From Brevibacillus brevis (GTDB taxonomy: Bacteria; Bacillota; Bacilli; Brevibacillales; Brevibacillaceae), in the NCBI RefSeq assembly GCF_031583145.1, contig NZ_CP134050.1, positions 717,739 through 781,738 on the forward strand: a stretch of 64,000 bases of DNA, given 5' to 3'. Position 1 is the first letter of the stretch, and the number at the start of each line of letters is the position of its first letter. The notes below the pieces were generated by a model. It did not search any database. It had not been told where the DNA came from and saw only the letters and a list, made by a program, of their open reading frames with translations. Below are positions 44,118 to 52,199 of the stretch, one piece after another. A program made the translations under genes and the position numbers.

Positions 44118-45656
44118 ATGTGGCGGAAGGGTTGGGTAGTCAGTCTGGTGCTGGGGGCCGTTCTGGCTGGCTTTTTATGGGAAAGGCCGTGGGCAGGACA
44201 GGCCGGGGCCGATGAGGCGGAGACGTTTTTGCCTCAGCAAATCCCTGCCTCCGCTTTGTACCGGGCGGATGTGAGCGTAGATATGAAAACCCATACCGTT
44301 GCGGGGACGTTGACTGTCCGTTTCGCGCCCCAGGATAGCCAGGCGTATTTTCATCTGTATCCGAACGCCTTTCAAGCGAAGGCGGACCTCGGCGGCGACA
44401 ATTGGGAAAAGGTCCTCGGAAAGCAGCGGGAGCCGGGGTCTATTTCGATAGCGGAAGTCCGGGTCGACGGCCAAAAGGTGCCGGCCGAACTTCAGGGAAG
44501 GCTGCAAACGCTGCTGCGGGTGCCGCTGACCGATAAATCGTCCTCCGAGCAGACGGAAGTCGAATTGCGCTTTACCCTGCAAGTGCCTTACAACAACGGT
44601 CGTCTATCGTACAACGATCACGCCATGTGGCTGGGCAACTGGCTGCCGATTCTGGCGGTCAAGGGGGCGGACGGCTGGAGGCTGGATCCGTACTCGGCCA
44701 TTGGCGATCCTTTTTACAGCGAAATGGCAAACTACCATCTGCGCGTGCAGCTGGCGGAAGGGTACCAGCTGGCGTCCAGCGGAATCGAGAGCGTGGCGGT
44801 CGTGACCCAGACGCGTCCGAAGCGGCAGACTGTGTACGAGATCGATGCGTGGAACGTTCGTGATTTCGCCTTGGTCATCATGGATGACACGTACCGCCAG
44901 CAGATGGGAAAGGTCGGCGATGTCGTCGTCCGCACGTGGTCGCAGGAAGGGGACGACCCAAAGATCGGAGGCAGGCTGCACGAAGTAGCCATGCAGTCGC
45001 TGGGCTACTTCGGCGAGCAGTTCGGCCGCTACCCTTACCAGGAGTACGACGTGGTCAAGACCGGCGGCTTTTTTGGCGGGATGGAGTATCCGAGCCTCGT
45101 CTTCATCCAGGACGAATACTTCGACCGCTCCGACATGGTGGCCGAAGCGGTGGTGGCGCACGAGACGGCCCACCAGTGGTTTTACGGTCTGGTCGGGAGC
45201 GACGAAGTGAACGAAGCGTGGGTGGACGAGAGCCTGACCGACTATGCCACGATGGCTTTTTTGCAGCGTGCCGATCCAGCTTCCGCCCAGGGCTATATCC
45301 AGTTGCGGCTGGGACAGTCGGAGGCGGCGGAGTCGTACGCCGGGCAAGGGCTCCAGGTCGGGCAGTCCGTCGAGCGGTTTCCCACGTGGAAAAGCTATAC
45401 GGAGCTCGTCTACGGCCGGGGCTCCGCGATGTGGTGGACGCTTCGGGAAGCGTGGGGAGAGGAGAAGCTGCACAGGCTTTTGCGCACGTACGTGCACCGC
45501 AATCAGTACGGACAGGCGAGCGGGCAGGAGCTGATCGATATGCTCTCGCAGGAAGCGGGCGCGAACGCGGCTCCGTTTATCGACTATTGGCTCAAGCTCA
45601 GAATCGATCGGAAGGCGGCAGCAGAAACGTGGATGCGTTCTGGTAAACACGAATAA
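44118..45656 (+). CDS. M1-family metallopeptidase 2, paralogue of the first
   Basis: A 512-residue paralogue beginning 19 bases after the first peptidase gene. The N-terminus (MWRKGWVVSLVLGAVLAGFL) is a signal peptide or anchor. Near residue 348 stands HETAH, with the Glu ligand in AWVDES 18 residues on, and the substrate block is GGFFGGMEYPSL. The blocks YNDHAMWLGNWLPILAV and WRLDPYSAIGDPFYSE closely match the first protein, so the pair arose by tandem duplication. It lacks the acidic insert. Both are probably extracytoplasmic aminopeptidases with different specificities. Confidence 0.85.
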   Translation: MWRKGWVVSLVLGAVLAGFLWERPWAGQAGADEAETFLPQQIPASALYRADVSVDMKTHTVAGTLTVRFAPQDSQAYFHLYPNAFQAKADLGGDNWEKVLGKQREPGSISIAEVRVDGQKVPAELQGRLQTLLRVPLTDKSSSEQTEVELRFTLQVPYNNGRLSYNDHAMWLGNWLPILAVKGADGWRLDPYSAIGDPFYSEMANYHLRVQLAEGYQLASSGIESVAVVTQTRPKRQTVYEIDAWNVRDFALVIMDDTYRQQMGKVGDVVVRTWSQEGDDPKIGGRLHEVAMQSLGYFGEQFGRYPYQEYDVVKTGGFFGGMEYPSLVFIQDEYFDRSDMVAEAVVAHETAHQWFYGLVGSDEVNEAWVDESLTDYATMAFLQRADPASAQGYIQLRLGQSEAAESYAGQGLQVGQSVERFPTWKSYTELVYGRGSAMWWTLREAWGEEKLHRLLRTYVHRNQYGQASGQELIDMLSQEAGANAAPFIDYWLKLRIDRKAAAETWMRSGKHE

Positions 45657-45724
45657 TGTAATTATTATCATTTTAAATTGTTCGGATACAAGGTTGACAG
45701 GCAAACTTTCTCCCTGATAAACTG
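45646..45724 (+). promoter_or_regulatory. Promoter and PurR-like boxes of the pur operon
   Basis: AAACACGAATAAT (45646-45658) and, inverted, ATTGTTCGGATAC (45678-45690) resemble the PurBox AWWWCCGAACWWT, the second at 12 of 13 positions. They stand 19 bases apart in opposite orientation. TTGACA (45695-45700) and TAAACT (45719-45724) follow with an 18-base spacer. This predicts PurR control sensitive to PRPP. Confidence 0.65.
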
Positions 45725-45837
45725 AGGAAGTCGAAAGAAAACGAGTTCGAATAGCCCAGGCGATGAGTACGGTCCCCAGTGCCGTTAGTCGGTTGGGTTT
45801 TCTTCTGAGGATATTGACGTAGGGGGCGAAGTGGGCC

Positions 45838-46326
45838 ATGGCCAAACCGTTGGCAGGTGTCATAATGGGCAGTACGTCTGATTGGGAAACGATGAAGGAA
45901 GCATGCGCGATTCTGGACGAGCTGCAAGTTCCGTATGAAAAGAAAGTGGTATCGGCACATCGTACGCCAGACTTGATGTTCGAATACGCGGAGAGCGCCA
46001 AAAGCCGCGGGCTGGAAGTGATCATCGCGGGTGCGGGCGGAGCGGCCCATCTGCCAGGAATGGTAGCGGCCAAAACCGAGCTGCCAGTCATTGGCGTGCC
46101 GGTGAAGTCGTCCAACTTGAACGGACTGGATTCGTTGCTCTCGATCGTGCAAATGCCGGGTGGCGTGCCGGTAGCGACCGTCGCAATCGGAAAAGCCGGC
46201 GCTATCAATGCAGGGCTGCTGGCCGCACAGATTTTGGGCATCAAATATCCGGAGATTCAGGAGCGCTTCGTTGCCAGACGGGATGCGGTGCGCAATCAAG
46301 TGCTGGAGGGTAGTGAGCTGGAATGA
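45838..46326 (+). CDS. purE: N5-carboxyaminoimidazole ribonucleotide mutase
   Basis: A 162-residue class I PurE. The start [19 protein letters not shown] contains the substrate-binding GSTSD, and SAHRTPD (near residues 41-47) and [12 protein letters not shown] (near 68-79) are signatures. It converts N5-CAIR, made by the PurK encoded downstream, into CAIR. Four bases overlap with purK. The leader of about 100 bases from promoter to start contains short hairpins but no known riboswitch. Confidence 0.96.
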   Translation: MAKPLAGVIMGSTSDWETMKEACAILDELQVPYEKKVVSAHRTPDLMFEYAESAKSRGLEVIIAGAGGAAHLPGMVAAKTELPVIGVPVKSSNLNGLDSLLSIVQMPGGVPVATVAIGKAGAINAGLLAAQILGIKYPEIQERFVARRDAVRNQVLEGSELE

Positions 46327-47492
46327 CACACGGATACGAAAAACAGATCAAGCCGGGATCGACTATCGGCATTCTGGGCGGAGGGCAGCTGGGGCGGATG
46401 ATCGCGCTCGCGGGACGAGCCATGGGCTATCGCTTCGTCACGATGGACCCGACGGAGGACGCGCCCTGCGGACAGACGGCCGACAGGCAAATCGTCGCCG
46501 GCTACGACGATGTACAAGCTGCCATGCAGCTGGCTGCGGCCAGCGACGTCATTTCCTACGAATTTGAAAACGTGGACGCCCAAGTGGCGGAAGTGCTGGA
46601 GAGCCAGGCGTACGTGCCGCAGGGCAGCCGTCTGCTCCGCATCACGCAAAACCGCATCCGGGAAAAGACTGCCATCCGCGAGCTGGGCATTCCAGTCGCT
46701 CCTTTCCGCGTCGTCGCCAGTCTGGAGGACTTGCAGACGGCGGTGCGCGAGTTGGGCCTGCCAGCCGTCATGAAAACGGCGACGGGCGGCTATGACGGCA
46801 AGGGGCAATGGGTGATCAGGAGCGAAGCGGAGCTTGCGGAGGCGTACGAGACGCTTAGCAAGGCGGGAACGGAGCTGATCGTGGAGCAGTTCGTTCCGTT
46901 CCAGCTGGAGCTGTCCGTGATCGCGGCACGTAATCCGGCCGGCGAGCTGGCCGTTTTCCCGACAGCGGAAAACGTGCATCAGGACAATATTCTGCATCTG
47001 AGCATCGTACCGGCACGCGTGAGCGAAGACGTAAGGAAGCGGGCAGAGGAAATCGCGCGGACGATTGTGGAAAAACTGGATGTAATCGGACTGATCGCGG
47101 TCGAGATGTTTCTGACCGCAGACGGACAGCTGTACGTGAATGAGCTCGCTCCGCGTCCGCACAACTCCGGGCATTTCACCATGGATGCTTGCGTGACGTC
47201 CCAGTTCGAGCAGCACGTTCGAGCGGTGTGCAACCTGCCTCTCGGTTCTACCCAGTTGCTCTCGCCGGTCGTGATGGTTAATATTTTGGGAGAGCATCTG
47301 CAGCCGGTCCTGGATCGGATCGATCGACTGCCAGACTCAGCCAAGCTGCATTTGTACGGGAAAGCAGAAAGCAAAGTGAAGCGGAAAATGGGCCACATCA
47401 ACGTGCTGGCTCCCACCGTGGAGGAAGCGCTCGCCGCAATCGAGCAGCTGCAAATATGGACGAATCAGTCGAAGACGGAGGTACAATCATGA
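46323..47492 (+). CDS. purK: N5-carboxyaminoimidazole ribonucleotide synthase
   Basis: A 389-residue ATP-grasp enzyme. [11 protein letters not shown] near residues 13-23, [13 protein letters not shown] near 150-162 and [18 protein letters not shown] near 274-291 are PurK hallmarks. It carboxylates AIR with ATP and bicarbonate. The start overlaps purE (ATGA) and the end overlaps purB by four bases, so the three proteins are translated as a coupled set. Confidence 0.96.
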   Translation: MTHGYEKQIKPGSTIGILGGGQLGRMIALAGRAMGYRFVTMDPTEDAPCGQTADRQIVAGYDDVQAAMQLAAASDVISYEFENVDAQVAEVLESQAYVPQGSRLLRITQNRIREKTAIRELGIPVAPFRVVASLEDLQTAVRELGLPAVMKTATGGYDGKGQWVIRSEAELAEAYETLSKAGTELIVEQFVPFQLELSVIAARNPAGELAVFPTAENVHQDNILHLSIVPARVSEDVRKRAEEIARTIVEKLDVIGLIAVEMFLTADGQLYVNELAPRPHNSGHFTMDACVTSQFEQHVRAVCNLPLGSTQLLSPVVMVNILGEHLQPVLDRIDRLPDSAKLHLYGKAESKVKRKMGHINVLAPTVEEALAAIEQLQIWTNQSKTEVQS

Positions 47493-48784
47493 TCGAACGT
47501 TATTCCCGGCCAGAGATGCGCGCCATCTGGACAGAGCAAAACAAGTTTCAGGCGTGGCTGGAAGTGGAAATCCTCGCTTGCGAAGCATGGTCCAAGCTGG
47601 GCGTCATTCCTGAGGAAGACGTGAAAAAGCTGTGGGAAAAAGCGAGCTTTGACATCAACCGCATTTACGAGATCGAAGAAGAGACTCGCCATGACGTCGT
47701 GGCGTTTACCCGCGCCGTATCGGAGACGCTGGGCGAAGAGAAAAAGTGGGTGCACTACGGGCTGACTTCCACCGACGTCGTAGATACGGCGCTGTCGTAT
47801 TTGCTGCGCCAAGCCAACGAGATCCTGGAAAAAGACATCGAGGACTTCATCGCGGTCCTGGCCGACAAAGCCCGCGAACACAAGGACACGGTCTGCATGG
47901 GCCGCACCCATGGCGTGCACGCGGAGCCGACCACGTTTGGACTGAAGCTGGCTCTGTGGCACGAAGAGATGAAGCGCAACCTCGAGCGTTTCCGCGCGGC
48001 GAAAAAAGAAGTGGCGTACGGGAAAATTTCCGGTGCGGTGGGCACCTATGCCAACATCGACCCGTTCGTGGAAGCGTACGTGTGCGAAAAGCTGGGACTG
48101 TCCCCGGCGCCAATCTCGACGCAAACCCTGCAGCGTGACCGCCATGCACAGTATATGGCGACGCTGGCCCTGATCGCGACCTCCCTGGAGAAGTTCGCGA
48201 CCGAGATCCGCGGTCTGCAAAAGAGCGAAATGCGCGAGGTCGAAGAAGCGTTCGCGAAAGGCCAAAAAGGCTCTTCCGCCATGCCGCACAAGCGCAACCC
48301 GATCGGAAGCGAAAACATCTGCGGCATGGCCCGCGTCATCCGCGGCTACATGCTGACGTCCTACGAAAACGTGTCCTTGTGGCATGAACGCGACATTTCC
48401 CACTCGTCGGCAGAGCGCATTATTTTGCCGGACGCGACGCAAGCTCTGAACTACATGCTTCGCCGCTTTATGAACATCGTGAAAAACCTGACCGTCTTCC
48501 CGGAAAACATGAAGCGCAACATGGACCGCACCTTTGGCCTGATCTACTCGCAGCACGTCATGCTCAAGCTGATCGAAAAAGGCATGAGCCGCGAGAAGGC
48601 GTACGACACCGTGCAGCCGCGCGCAATGCAGGCGTGGGAAGAGCAGCGTTCCTTCCGGGCGATCGTGGAAGAGGATCCGACGATCAGCTCGACCCTGACC
48701 AAGGAAGAGCTGGACGAGTGCTTCGACTATCGCTACCACCTGAAGCACGTGGATACGATCTTCCAACGTCTGGGCTTGATGTAG
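47489..48784 (+). CDS. purB: Adenylosuccinate lyase
   Basis: A 431-residue fumarase-superfamily lyase. GGAGG lies before the ATG at 47489. [26 protein letters not shown] (near residues 137-151) and the superfamily signature [16 protein letters not shown] (near 261-276) with the catalytic Ser loop are present. It acts at two steps of purine synthesis, on SAICAR and adenylosuccinate. The operon ends here with a terminator, so purC and later genes must be elsewhere. Confidence 0.97.
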   Translation: MIERYSRPEMRAIWTEQNKFQAWLEVEILACEAWSKLGVIPEEDVKKLWEKASFDINRIYEIEEETRHDVVAFTRAVSETLGEEKKWVHYGLTSTDVVDTALSYLLRQANEILEKDIEDFIAVLADKAREHKDTVCMGRTHGVHAEPTTFGLKLALWHEEMKRNLERFRAAKKEVAYGKISGAVGTYANIDPFVEAYVCEKLGLSPAPISTQTLQRDRHAQYMATLALIATSLEKFATEIRGLQKSEMREVEEAFAKGQKGSSAMPHKRNPIGSENICGMARVIRGYMLTSYENVSLWHERDISHSSAERIILPDATQALNYMLRRFMNIVKNLTVFPENMKRNMDRTFGLIYSQHVMLKLIEKGMSREKAYDTVQPRAMQAWEEQRSFRAIVEEDPTISSTLTKEELDECFDYRYHLKHVDTIFQRLGLM

Positions 48785-48801
48785 CACACGCTCAATCATT
48801 C

Positions 48802-48832
48802 AGAGGGGCCGTCTCATACGGTCCCTCTTTTT
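48802..48832 (+). terminator. Terminator after purB
   Basis: AGAGGGGCCGT and ACGGTCCCTCT pair with one G-T pair, followed by TTTTT. Confidence 0.85.
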
Positions 48833-48951
48833 GCGTCGAGAGCCCGTTCCATCATTTTTCCATATTCCTGACGCCGCCTTGCCACAACCTGCTGGTATAG
48901 TGGACTCGTCCGGAGAGGAGAGGGAACGGATTACGGCAGCCTCACGCGAAA

Positions 48952-49016
48952 CTTACAAAAGTGTAAGGTTCCTGAAAGTAAACTCGATAGTTCCCGCCTC
49001 AGATCCGCTTTACAAT
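48952..49016 (+). promoter_or_regulatory. BceR-like box and promoter of the sigma factor gene
   Basis: CTTACA-AAAG-TGTAAG at 48952-48967 fits the BceR motif TNACA-N4-TGTAA exactly. CTGAAAGT and TCGAT follow at fixed distances, and the -10 TACAAT starts at 49011. No good -35 is present, as expected for an activated promoter. The same arrangement occurs at 51334-51398. Confidence 0.75.
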
Positions 49017-49055
49017 GAAAACAACTCATACGGATCATGAAATGGGAGATCGATT

Positions 49056-49571
49056 ATGAATACCGCACTTGTCTATCCGAAATTGACTCATCAGCAAATA
49101 TACGAAGAATATTCGGCCAAAATATACCGCTACTTTCGCTATCGCGTGAAAAACGTCTGGGACGTCGAGGATTTGACGACCACCGTTTTCATCAAGGTCT
49201 ACTCGAAGCTGGAGCAGTACGACGGCCGCCATCCGTTCGGTGCGTGGATCTTCCGCATTGCGCACAACGCTTTGATCGACTACATGCGCAAAAAGCGGGA
49301 GTGCCCGGTGGATCAGGAGACGTTTTCGTCGCTTCGGGCGACGGATGAGCTGCCGGAAGAAAGCATTTTGACCCAGGAGTCCATCGATGTATTATGGGAA
49401 AAGGTACATACCTTGACCGCAGACCAACGCAACGTGATCCAGCTTCGTTACCTAGCTGACCTGCGAATGAACGAAATTGCGGAGATTTTGGGCAAAACCG
49501 AGGCCTCGGTCAAAATTCTTCATTTCCGCGGGATCAAAAAGCTCCAGCAAATGATGAAAGCTCATGCCTAG
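49056..49571 (+). CDS. ECF-type RNA polymerase sigma factor
   Basis: A 171-residue sigma-70 family protein with only regions 2 and 4. Region 2 covers YEEYSAKIYRYFRYRVKNVWDVEDLTTTVFIKVYSKLEQY (near residues 16-55) and GAWIFRIAHNALIDYMRKKR. Region 4 covers LTADQRNVIQLRYLADLRMNEIAEILGKTEASVKILHFRGIKKL (near 118-161). No anti-sigma gene lies beside it. A terminator overlaps its stop, so it forms a unit of its own, separate from the two-component genes. Control by the neighbouring Bce-like regulator is suggested by the promoter box. Confidence 0.92.
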   Translation: MNTALVYPKLTHQQIYEEYSAKIYRYFRYRVKNVWDVEDLTTTVFIKVYSKLEQYDGRHPFGAWIFRIAHNALIDYMRKKRECPVDQETFSSLRATDELPEESILTQESIDVLWEKVHTLTADQRNVIQLRYLADLRMNEIAEILGKTEASVKILHFRGIKKLQQMMKAHA

Positions 49572-49598
49572 GATGGACAACAAGTCCATCCTTTTTTT
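49571..49598 (+). terminator. Terminator of the sigma factor gene
   Basis: GGATGGAC and GTCCATCC form a perfect 8-base stem with loop AACAA, then seven T. Confidence 0.88.
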
Positions 49599-49652
49599 GG
49601 TATAGTAGAGGGTGGAGTGGCGGAGACTTAGGAACGAGAGGAGTACAATTTC

Positions 49653-50351
49653 ATGTCGACCATTATGATCGTTGAGGACGATCCGAAAATCAATCAATTG
49701 CTGCAAAACCAACTGGAAAAATATGGTTATCATACAGTCAACGTGGAGCATTTTGACCGGGTCATGGAGGTTTTCAAGGAAATCCGCCCGGACCTGGTTC
49801 TGCTCGATGTGAACCTGCCCAAATTCGATGGCTTCTACTGGTGCCGCCAGATGCGGCAGGAATCGAATTGCCCGATCCTTTTCATCTCGGCGCGGGACAG
49901 CAAGATGGATCAGGTCATGGCGCTGGAAAACGGCGCTGACGACTATATTACAAAGCCGTTTGACTACGACGTCGTCATGGCGAAAATACGGAGCCAGCTG
50001 CGGCGGGCCTATGGCTTGTACGCCCCGCAGGAGGGCGAGCGGACGGTCGAGGTGGCGGGGCTCAAGCTGTTTTTGGAGCGGATGGAGCTGATGATGCACG
50101 AGAGCAAGGTCGAGCTGAGCAAAAAGGAAGCGCTTCTGCTCGAGGCATTGATGAACCAGTACCCGCGAGTCGTCAGCCGGGAGCGGCTGCTGGAAAAGCT
50201 GTGGGATGAGCAGTTTGTCGATGAAAACACGCTCAATGTGTACATCACGCGGGTACGCGGAAAGTTGAAGGACATGGGCCTGGAGGGAGCGGTCGAGACG
50301 GTACGCGGCTCCGGCTATCGCCTGCGAGCGGTTTGGGAGGATGGGCAATGA
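49653..50351 (+). CDS. BceR-like response regulator
   Basis: A 232-residue OmpR-family regulator. The receiver domain has the acidic pocket at IVEDD near residue 9, phospho-acceptor Asp in VLLDVNLPKFDG near 52 and Lys in ITKPFDYD near 100. The winged-helix domain ends with VYITRVRGKLKDMGLEGAVETVRGSGYRL. It is 81 bases downstream of the sigma gene and overlaps the kinase gene. Together with the kinase and ABC genes it matches peptide-antibiotic sensing Bce modules, and its likely targets are the boxes at 48952 and 51334. Confidence 0.92.
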   Translation: MSTIMIVEDDPKINQLLQNQLEKYGYHTVNVEHFDRVMEVFKEIRPDLVLLDVNLPKFDGFYWCRQMRQESNCPILFISARDSKMDQVMALENGADDYITKPFDYDVVMAKIRSQLRRAYGLYAPQEGERTVEVAGLKLFLERMELMMHESKVELSKKEALLLEALMNQYPRVVSRERLLEKLWDEQFVDENTLNVYITRVRGKLKDMGLEGAVETVRGSGYRLRAVWEDGQ

Positions 50352-51364
50352 AGCTGTTCCTTCGGGATCAATGGGCGTTTGCGGCCTTTTTTCTCGTTCA
50401 GATGATCTTGCTCCTGCTCATCTTTACGCTCGACGGGTACTGGAATGAATCGTTGATGATCTATGCGGTCTTCCTGTCGCTCTTTTTCGCCGGGGCGTTC
50501 ATGGTCGTGCGCTACTTGACGCACCGCGCTATCTACCAGCGCCTCAGCAACCCGGTAGAGTCTTTGGAAGAGCTGACGCAGACACACGGCAACGCTGCAT
50601 TGAGCCGCGCCTTGGACGAGACCTTCCTCGAGCACTATCGCCTGTACAAGGAGCAGCTGCATGCGTACGAGAACAAGCAGCGCGACTACACCACCTTTAT
50701 TCAGCAGTGGGTGCACCAGATGAAGACGCCGATCTCCGTCATCCATCTGCTGCTCCAAAACGAGGACGACCCGGTGGCCGAGAGCGTCCGGGAAGAAGTG
50801 GACCGGATCAAGCGGGGGCTGGAAACCGTCCTCTACATCGCCCGGCTGGACCGGTTCGAGCAGGATTTTATCGTCGAGCCGGTGTCGCTGCAATCCCTGG
50901 CGCAAAATGTGCTCGCGGAAAACAAGCGCCTGTTCATCCGCAACCAGGTCTATCCTGAGCTGAAGGTGGACGGGCAGTGGCGGGTGGAATCCGACGAAAA
51001 GTGGCTGTCCTTCGTATTGAATCAGCTCTTGACCAATGCGGTGCGCTATTCGGCCGGCAAAAGCAACAAGGTGACAGTCCGCGCTTACGAACGGGGATCC
51101 AGCGTCGCGCTGGAAGTGCAGGACTACGGGATCGGCATCCCGCAGCAGGACATCCGCCGCGTCTTCCAGCCGTATTTCACGGGCGAGAATGGCCGCAAGT
51201 ACCCGGAATCCACGGGGATGGGGCTGTATCTCGTCAAGGAGATATGCGGGAGGCTGAATCACGGGGTGGAGCTGGAATCCGAGGTGGGCGAAGGCACCAT
51301 CGTGCGCATCGTCATGTCCGCCGTCGTGCCAACCTTACAAGAACGTAAGAAAGCTGAAAGTTAA
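50348..51364 (+). CDS. BceS-like intramembrane-sensing histidine kinase
   Basis: A 338-residue kinase. The ATG at 50348 lies in the end of the regulator gene with GGAGG upstream. Two membrane helices (about 11-30 and 36-58) are joined by a very short external loop, the mark of intramembrane-sensing kinases that listen to an ABC transporter. The H-box is QQWVHQMKTPISVIH near residues 118-132, the N-box is LNQLLTNAVRYS, and the G-boxes are VQDYGIGIP and STGMGLYLVKEI. The operator for the transporter genes overlaps its last codons. Confidence 0.92.
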   Translation: MKLFLRDQWAFAAFFLVQMILLLLIFTLDGYWNESLMIYAVFLSLFFAGAFMVVRYLTHRAIYQRLSNPVESLEELTQTHGNAALSRALDETFLEHYRLYKEQLHAYENKQRDYTTFIQQWVHQMKTPISVIHLLLQNEDDPVAESVREEVDRIKRGLETVLYIARLDRFEQDFIVEPVSLQSLAQNVLAENKRLFIRNQVYPELKVDGQWRVESDEKWLSFVLNQLLTNAVRYSAGKSNKVTVRAYERGSSVALEVQDYGIGIPQQDIRRVFQPYFTGENGRKYPESTGMGLYLVKEICGRLNHGVELESEVGEGTIVRIVMSAVVPTLQERKKAES

Positions 51365-51398
51365 TTCGATGGCGGTGCATCGCGACCTTCCGTATAGT
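51334..51398 (+). promoter_or_regulatory. BceR-like box and promoter of the ABC transporter genes
   Basis: CTTACA-AGAA-CGTAAG at 51334-51349 fits the BceR motif with one change. CTGAAAGT and TTCGAT follow. The -10 TATAGT starts at 51393, 58 bases after the start of TTACA, exactly the distance seen at the sigma factor promoter. Confidence 0.78.
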
Positions 51399-51428
51399 GG
51401 GGATGAAGGTGTGAAAGGAGTAAGGCCG

Positions 51429-52199
51429 ATGGACATGTTGCAGGTGAAAAGTCTGAGTAAAATATACGGAGGCAAGGTTACGTACCGCGCGTTGACGGAT
51501 ATAGATTTTACGATACGAAAGGGAGAATTCGTGGGCATTATGGGGCCTTCGGGCAGCGGGAAAACGACGCTCCTCAACATGATCGCCACCATCGATTCCC
51601 CTACCTCGGGGGCTGTTCTTGTAAACGGGATCAACCCCCACCAGCTGAAAAAGGAAAAGCTGGCGCTGTTCAGGCGCCGGGAGCTCGGCTTCGTCTTCCA
51701 GGATTTCAACCTGCTCGATACGTTGACGATCGGGGAAAACATCGTGCTTCCGCTGACGCTGGAAGGCGAGAGCGTCGCCGTGATGGAGGAGAAGCTTCAG
51801 ACGATCGCGGCCAAGCTCGGCATACAGGAAATTTTGGACAAGCGGACCTTTGAGGTCTCCGGGGGACAGCGGCAGCGGACGGCGATTGCCCGAGCCATTA
51901 TCCATACGCCATCGCTTTTGCTGGCGGACGAACCGACGGGCAATCTCGATTCGAAGTCCTCCCGCAACGTGATGGAGACACTCGAAGCCATCAACAAATC
52001 GGAAAACACCACGATGATGATGGTGACACACGATGCGCTGGCTGCAAGCTATTGCCACCGCGTCATTTTCATCAAGGACGGACAGCTCCACAACGAGATG
52101 TACCGGGGCGAGAGCCGTCAGGTGTTCTTCCAGAAAATCATTGACGCCCTGTCGTTCTTGGGAGGGAACAACTATGACCTTTCGACAGTTCGCGTCTAA
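51429..52199 (+). CDS. BceA-like ABC transporter ATP-binding protein
   Basis: A 256-residue ATPase of the MacB/BceA type. AAGGAG precedes the ATG at 51429. Walker A is MGPSGSGKTTLLN near residues 38-50, the signature is VSGGQRQRTAIARA near 142-155, Walker B is LLLADEPTGNLD near 163-174, and the switch His is in MMVTHD. It powers removal of peptide antibiotics from their lipid targets and signals to the kinase. Its 3' end overlaps the permease gene by 26 bases. Confidence 0.93.
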   Translation: MDMLQVKSLSKIYGGKVTYRALTDIDFTIRKGEFVGIMGPSGSGKTTLLNMIATIDSPTSGAVLVNGINPHQLKKEKLALFRRRELGFVFQDFNLLDTLTIGENIVLPLTLEGESVAVMEEKLQTIAAKLGIQEILDKRTFEVSGGQRQRTAIARAIIHTPSLLLADEPTGNLDSKSSRNVMETLEAINKSENTTMMMVTHDALAASYCHRVIFIKDGQLHNEMYRGESRQVFFQKIIDALSFLGGNNYDLSTVRV

